NCBI GenBank assembly: GCA_963751245.1
Contig: CAVVTR010000012.1
Coordinates: 248,001 to 312,000 of the forward strand
Length of the DNA stretch: 64,000 nt
Reading direction: 5' to 3'
Source: CAVVTR01 sp963751245
GTDB lineage: Bacteria > Acidobacteriota > Thermoanaerobaculia > Thermoanaerobaculales > Thermoanaerobaculaceae
A program made the position numbers and the translations under genes. Shown here piece by piece: positions 59,912-64,000 of the stretch (the first letter of the stretch is position 1; every line of letters begins with the position of its first letter). The notes under the pieces are model-generated. The model saw only the letters and a program-made list of their open reading frames with translations, was not told where the DNA came from and did not search any database.

Positions 59912-61381
59912 CTACGGCCTCGGCGGGGGCGTCGGCTGCGCGACGTAGCGCCGCTCGAACTCCTCCCGCTGTTTCCCCCGCGCCGCCTTCTCCTCTGGAG
60001 TCATCCGGCCGAGGAACCACCGGTGGTCGTCGCTCGCGAGGGTGGCGTCGATCAGCCTCCCGGCGTCCCTGGCAGCGGACGCCTTCGCTCCACCGGCCGC
60101 GAGTCCTCGCGCCACGGCCTCCTGCGCCTCGGGGATGAACTCCGTGTAGAACGCCTTGGCCACCTCGTAGAGACCGTGCCAGTGGGTGTAGTCGGGCGCC
60201 TGCATCGAGGCACCGTGCCTCGCCCGCCGGCCCTCGTGGTGCCAGAGCTCGAACCAGTCCCAGTCGATCTTCTGGGCGAACGGCGTGTCGCCGGCGAGGC
60301 CGCCCTTCTTGAGCGCGTCGAAGATCGCCTTGCCGGGCTTGCCGAACTTCTCGTTGTAGAGCTCGACCAGGCCGTCGTACTGGGTGTAGAAGTCGTCCAC
60401 GAACCCCGGCGCGTGGCACGTGCCGCAGACGTCCTTCATGGTCTCGCGGCGCCTCTCCCACGGAACCGGGTTGGCGAGGCCGAGCCGGGCGTCGGCGAGG
60501 TCGGACCGGATCGAGATCTCGGGCCGGTTGTTCCACGAGATGCGACCACCGACGTTGTGCGTCACCGGCAGATCGCTGGTCGCGCTCATGTGGCAGGTGG
60601 CACAGGTGGGACCGACCTCGTAGTCCTCGCCGACCACCCACTTGGGGCGGTCGATGTTGATCCGGCCCGCGTTCGCCGCGTACGAGATCCCGTGCTTCGA
60701 CTCTTCGTAGATCTCCTTCTGCGGGTGGTCCGGTCCCAGGTGGCACTTGCCGCAGGTCGCGGGGACGCGCGCCTGCGCGGCGGAGAACGTGTGCCGCTGG
60801 TGGCAGGCCGTACAGGAGCCGCGCGAGCCGTCGAGGTTGATCCGGCCGATGCCGGTATTGGGCCAGGTGTCCGGCGTCGGGCGCCCCTCCTTGCCTGCCT
60901 TGACGGCCGACCCGTGGCACTGCTGGCAACCGTTCACCAGCACGGCCGACCCGCCGTAGAACGCCGTGTTGCCCTCGACGACGTCGGCGAGCGTGTTGTC
61001 GAGCGACCCCAGGATCTCGGCCGCCCTGGCGTGGCGGCTGGCCCTAAACTCCTCTTCTTCGCGGGGGTGGCAGCGGGCGCAGTCAGCCGGCGTCACGATC
61101 GTGTGGATGGTGGAGCCGTTGTGCTCGTAGGCGCCGGGCGTGCCCGGCGAGGCGGCGTGACACTCGAAGCAGCCGACGTTGCCACGGAAGTGCTTGGAGC
61201 CGCCCCACTGGGCGACGATCGCCGGGGTCTGCTCAGTGTGGCACGCGTTGCACGTGGCGCTCTCGTCGGAAAGCTTCGGGAAGAACACCGGTCCGCCGTC
61301 ACCGGCGGCTGCGACGAGCGCGGCCAGCAAGACGAGGACGGCCGTGACGGGGTGGGGGAAACCCTTCGGTTCCTGCGTCAT
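59912..61381 (-). CDS. Octaheme cytochrome c, hydroxylamine oxidoreductase-like
   Basis: 489 residues from the ATG at 61381 (GGAGGTGG upstream). Signal peptide (about 1-26), then eight CXXCH motifs: CNACH, CFECH, CARCH, CQQCH, CTACH, CGKCH, CATCH, CGTCH. This number, their spacing, and the segment DYTHWHGLYEVAKAFYTEF after the last heme fit the octaheme HAO family. Members oxidise hydroxylamine or reduce nitrite; which one depends on a cross-linking Tyr that I cannot place without alignment. The C-terminal quarter is heme-free. Periplasmic. Convergent with qNOR, so it belongs with the nitrogen-oxide genes by neighbourhood. Confidence 0.87.
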   Translation of the reverse strand: MTQEPKGFPHPVTAVLVLLAALVAAAGDGGPVFFPKLSDESATCNACHTEQTPAIVAQWGGSKHFRGNVGCFECHAASPGTPGAYEHNGSTIHTIVTPADCARCHPREEEEFRASRHARAAEILGSLDNTLADVVEGNTAFYGGSAVLVNGCQQCHGSAVKAGKEGRPTPDTWPNTGIGRINLDGSRGSCTACHQRHTFSAAQARVPATCGKCHLGPDHPQKEIYEESKHGISYAANAGRINIDRPKWVVGEDYEVGPTCATCHMSATSDLPVTHNVGGRISWNNRPEISIRSDLADARLGLANPVPWERRRETMKDVCGTCHAPGFVDDFYTQYDGLVELYNEKFGKPGKAIFDALKKGGLAGDTPFAQKIDWDWFELWHHEGRRARHGASMQAPDYTHWHGLYEVAKAFYTEFIPEAQEAVARGLAAGGAKASAARDAGRLIDATLASDDHRWFLGRMTPEEKAARGKQREEFERRYVAQPTPPPRP

Positions 61382-61554
61382 GCTCCACCTCCACGACGCG
61401 GGGGAGCGTGCAGCCACCCGCACGGCTGAGCGGGGGCTCCTCCGGCCCGATTCATTTGTGACAGTCTAGTGACGTTCGTACCGTTACGCAAAGACGGCGC
61501 CGCGCTCCTTCCAGCGTCGCGACCTGGATCCTGCCTTGCGGCGCCGCCGGGGCC

Positions 61555-62106
61555 GTGGTCGTCGCCGCGTGGCTGGTGGAGGCCGGGCAGAGCGTCGTCG
61601 AGAACATGGCGCCGGTGCTGACGCTCCTGTTCACGCCGGTGTTCACCCTCGTGCTGCTGGCGTTCCTGGGGGTCGGAGCGTGGACCGGGAGTGGCGTGGC
61701 AGCGGAGCGCGACGTGCTCATCGGCTTCGAGCTGCTCCTGGTCGTGGTGGCGGGACTGATCCTCTACGCCATTTCGGCCCGGGATCCGGGCCAGCCTCCG
61801 AGGCTCTTCGACGTCCTGCAGCTCCTCCTCGTCGTCTACGCCCTGCTCGTCGACGCCGTCGCGCTGTGGGCCATCGCCGCGCGCATCGCCACCTTCGGGT
61901 TCAGCCCGAACAAGGTCGCGGCTTTGGGCGAGAACCTCGTCCTGCTGGTCAACCTCGGCGGGTCCGCCGTGGTCTACGGGAGCTTCCTCGCCCGGCGGAC
62001 CGCGTTCGCGGCGCTGGAGCGGTGGCAGACGGCGTACCTCCCCGTCTACGCGGCGTGGGCGTGGATCGTGGTCGCGGCCTTCCCGCCGGTGTTCGGTTTC
62101 CGGTAG
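61555..62106 (+). pseudogene. Membrane protein, probably lacking its N-terminal part
   Basis: The frame is open from well before 61555, and the only start is a weak GTG with no ribosome site; coding character (ATWILPCGAAGAVVVAAWLV) already begins upstream. About five TM helices, with ARIATFGFSPNKVAALGENL between the last ones, a motif I have seen in the C-terminal half of longer integral membrane proteins of unknown function. Probably a 5'-truncated remnant; a real 183-residue protein is possible. Confidence 0.5.
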
Positions 62107-63130
62107 GAGCCACTGACTGCCAGTCCGAGAGCTGCACCAGTTGCTTGCCCTCGTTCTTCCCGTGCAGCACTCCTATGAAGGCCTGCGGCGCAGCTTTGAT
62201 GCCCTGGGCGACCTCCTCGCGGTACTTCAGCTCCCCCTGCTTCAGCCACCCGGCCAGTTGATCGAGGCCTTCGGCGAACCGCCCGGCGTACCCGGAGACC
62301 AGGAAGCCCTGCACCTTCGCCTGCTTGGCGATCAACTGACCCAGCCAGCGCGGCCCGGTTTCGGGCCTCTCCAGGTTGTACTGCGACATCTGCCCACAGA
62401 CGGAGATCCGCGCCTTCACGTTGATCAGTTGGATGACCGCATCGGTGATGGCCCCGCCCACGTTGTCGAAGTAGGCGTCGATGCCGGCTGGGCAGAGCCC
62501 CTCGAGCTTGCCATAGCAGTCATCGGCCGTCGTGTAGTTGAACGCGGCGTCGAAGCCGAGCTCGTCGAGCAGCCACGAGATCTTGACGTCGGAACCCGCG
62601 ATTCCCACGACGCGGCACCCCTTGATCCTCGCAATCTGTCCGGCCACCATCCCGACGGCAGCCGCAGCCCCGGACACCACGACGGTCTCCCCCCGTTGCG
62701 GGTCGCAGACATCCAGCAGGCCGAAGAACGCCGCGAGGCCCGGCATGCCGAGGACTCCAAGAGCGGTCGAGATCGGTGCGAGGTCCGGGTCGATCTTCCT
62801 CAACGCACGCCCCTGCTGGACGGCGTACTCCTGCCACCCCAGCATCCCCTCGACGGTGTCTCCAGGGAGGAGCTCCGGGGTCCTCGACTCCACCACGGAC
62901 GCGACCGCTTCACCTGAGATGACCTCGCCGATTTCAAGAGGCCGGGCATACGGCCCGGCATCGTCCATTCGCACCCGCATGTCGGGATCCAGCGACAGGT
63001 AGATCGACTGCACCAGCACCTCGCCTGCGGCCGGTGAAGGCAACGGGGAGTAGACCAGGTGGAAGTCCGACACCGTGGGGAAACCCACCGGCCGTGCAGC
63101 GAGCGTGATCTGCCTGTTCACGGTCGTCAT
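61949..63130 (-). CDS. CurA-type NADP-dependent oxidoreductase, with an antisense C-terminal extension
   Basis: 393 residues from the ATG at 63130. Zinc-free MDR reductase: PLPSPAAGEVLVQSIYLSLD, MRVRMDDAGPYA, nucleotide fold VVSGAAAAVGMVAGQIARIKG, DAYFDNVGGAITDAV and ISVCGQMSQYN. It reduces the double bond of enals, enones or curcumin-like substrates. The family normally ends a few residues after GKNEGKQLV; here about 50 more residues (QSVAPTGNRTPAGRPRP...) run antisense to the membrane-protein gene, over 158 bases. A lost stop codon or a small frameshift near 62110 is likely. Confidence 0.88.
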   Translation of the reverse strand: MTTVNRQITLAARPVGFPTVSDFHLVYSPLPSPAAGEVLVQSIYLSLDPDMRVRMDDAGPYARPLEIGEVISGEAVASVVESRTPELLPGDTVEGMLGWQEYAVQQGRALRKIDPDLAPISTALGVLGMPGLAAFFGLLDVCDPQRGETVVVSGAAAAVGMVAGQIARIKGCRVVGIAGSDVKISWLLDELGFDAAFNYTTADDCYGKLEGLCPAGIDAYFDNVGGAITDAVIQLINVKARISVCGQMSQYNLERPETGPRWLGQLIAKQAKVQGFLVSGYAGRFAEGLDQLAGWLKQGELKYREEVAQGIKAAPQAFIGVLHGKNEGKQLVQLSDWQSVAPTGNRTPAGRPRPRSTPTPRRRGGTPSATAPAPRTRSAGRGSSRRPRRTRRG

Positions 63131-63146
63131 TGGACTCGTACCTGCA

Positions 63147-63323
63147 TCATGTCCGGCGCTTTCGCTGGACTTCAACCTCGGCAGGGGCCAGGTACCGCGC
63201 AGGCTCCTTGTCGAACCGGGTCTTGCAGGCAGGACAGCAGAACACGTAGATCTGCCCGGCATGCGTGCTCTTGAAAGGGGATTTGTCGTCGATGGTCATC
63301 CGGCAGACAGGGTCCCTCGCCAT
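63147..63323 (-). CDS. YHS-domain protein
   Basis: 58 residues. ARDPVCRMTIDDKSPFK and YVFCCPACKTRFDKEP are the two halves of a YHS domain, which binds metals such as copper or iron through its Cys residues. SD GGAAGGAGG precedes the ATG at 63323; the longer in-frame start further upstream has no ribosome site. Soluble. It lies between a Met-rich periplasmic protein and the oxidoreductase; such YHS proteins usually accompany metal-resistance genes. Confidence 0.88.
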   Translation of the reverse strand: MARDPVCRMTIDDKSPFKSTHAGQIYVFCCPACKTRFDKEPARYLAPAEVEVQRKRRT

Positions 63324-63425
63324 TCGAGCGCCTCCTTCCGGCTTGCGGCAAGCCACTTCCCTCACGGTCCGGGGCCGTGCCGGACGGCGGGTACGCCGAT
63401 CGGGGCGCCTCGCCGTCCCGCGGGT

Positions 63426-63947
63426 TCAGGTCCTGGGCTTGTTCTCCTCCGCCTTGGGTTCGGGAGGCTTGGCCAACTTCATCATCGGGTGATCCATCGT
63501 GCCCTTCGCGTCGCGCAGCTGCATCTGACGCATCATGTGCGCCGTCATCTCGGATTGCATCTCCATCATCATGGCGTGGGAGGCCTTGCGCTGGGCGACG
63601 AGCTCGTTGATGACGGCCGCCATCGGCTTCTCCATGTCGACCTCGGGCTGGGTGGCGTTCATCTTCGCGACCAGCTCGTCGAGCGTGGCGTCCATCGCCT
63701 TGAGCTTGTCCTGCATCTCCTGCTTCCTGGCCATCATGGTCTGGCATTCCGCCTTGAGGTCAGCGGCCTGCTTGGCCGCTGCAGCGCTCTTCTGGTCGAG
63801 GCCGGACATCGGGGCTGCCTGAGGGCTCCTCGCGGCCGGGGAGAGCGCAGGGGGCGGAGGCGTTTGGGCGCCGACACCCACGGCCAGCGCCAACGCTGCC
63901 GCGGCGAAGATGCCGGGAACGATGACCTTGAGGTGTTGCGGCTTCAT
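63426..63947 (-). CDS. Methionine/histidine-rich periplasmic coiled-coil protein
   Basis: 173 residues. Signal peptide (about 1-27, ending VGAQT), a Pro/Ala linker, then a long amphipathic helix region rich in Met (ECQTMMARKQEMQDKLKAM; SHAMMMEMQSEMTAHMMRQM) and a charged tail. Met, His and a single Cys suggest binding of Cu(I) or Ag(I), as in some metallochaperones; this is inference from composition. I do not recognise a named family. Same direction as the YHS gene, with a 102-base gap. SD GGAAAG. Confidence 0.8.
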   Translation of the reverse strand: MKPQHLKVIVPGIFAAAALALAVGVGAQTPPPPALSPAARSPQAAPMSGLDQKSAAAAKQAADLKAECQTMMARKQEMQDKLKAMDATLDELVAKMNATQPEVDMEKPMAAVINELVAQRKASHAMMMEMQSEMTAHMMRQMQLRDAKGTMDHPMMKLAKPPEPKAEENKPRT

Positions 63948-64000
63948 TGTCGTCTTTCCTTGTCTGGCGACCCTCGGGGCCGCGCGTTCATGCACCGTGG

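Noticed and set aside
59770..60138. Rightward frame between qNOR and the octaheme gene
   Set aside because: No ribosome site, no domain, and mostly antisense to the cytochrome gene.
61475..61490. CGTA-N4-TACG palindrome upstream of the octaheme cytochrome gene
   Set aside because: Perfect but short, about 95 bases from the start, matches no operator I know; chance in this composition is likely.

Overview
The window is very GC-rich (by eye about 70%), densely coding and bacterial. Several features point to a Gram-negative Acidobacteriota: a secreted protein of the VWFA-related type common in acidobacteria at the left edge, LptD, a DAP-type MurE, and a kinase-TonB fusion. The phylum assignment is an inference from gene content.

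Left part (1-16.8 kb): a partial VWFA-related gene, aspS and bcp, then a long leftward block encoding a complete sulfate/APS/sulfite module: aprB-aprA-(zinc ribbon)-(YkgJ-type Cys cluster)-qmoA-qmoB-qmoC-(multiheme cytochrome c fused to a TauE/SafE permease)-(TIGR02186-type membrane protein)-sat. Sat and AprBA interconvert sulfate, APS and sulfite. QmoABC links AprBA to the quinone pool. The cytochrome-permease fusion and its partner sit where sulfite or another sulfur oxyanion, and electrons, could cross the membrane. No dsr genes are in view, so the direction (reduction or oxidation) is open. A cytidylate-kinase-like/BON gene lies upstream of aprB.

Middle (16.8-35.7 kb): two small rightward genes, then a complete leftward division and cell-wall (dcw) operon, mraZ-rsmH-ftsL-ftsI-murE-murF-mraY-murD-ftsW-murG-murC-ftsQ-ftsA-ftsZ, almost every junction overlapping by 1 or 4 bases. 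It is headed by a four-copy MraZ operator and closed by a terminator after ftsZ. murC carries a one-base frameshift in a C7 tract. Two PpiC/SurA-like chaperone genes follow.

Right-middle (35.7-54.7 kb): GT-C-like membrane proteins (one wrecked by several frameshifts), a methyltransferase and a GT2 glycosyltransferase; an S9 peptidase; a secreted protein of unknown function; tRNA-Pro; lptD; a frameshifted thiolase; ruvX; a pseudokinase-TonB fusion; rho; a receiver/HD-GYP protein; a DegP/HtrA protease; a GAF-GGDEF protein; and initiator tRNA-fMet with a classical promoter and an odd terminator containing an inverted copy of the tRNA 3' end. About 0.7 kb of degenerate repeats follows.

Right end (55.4-64 kb): a nitric-oxide/nitrogen-stress island. 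It has a hemerythrin protein and a DUF1858 protein (a split counterpart of the RIC/YtfE repair protein), a Crp/Fnr regulator (frameshifted), a quinol-dependent NO reductase and an octaheme HAO-like cytochrome, with two FNR-family-like palindromes at the right places. Last come a truncated membrane gene, a CurA-type oxidoreductase, a YHS-domain protein and a Met-rich periplasmic protein.

Six genes start 6-7 bases after a -10-like hexamer and lack a Shine-Dalgarno sequence, which suggests leaderless mRNAs. Four separate genes carry frameshifts. Single-base ones in essential or conserved genes may be sequence errors.
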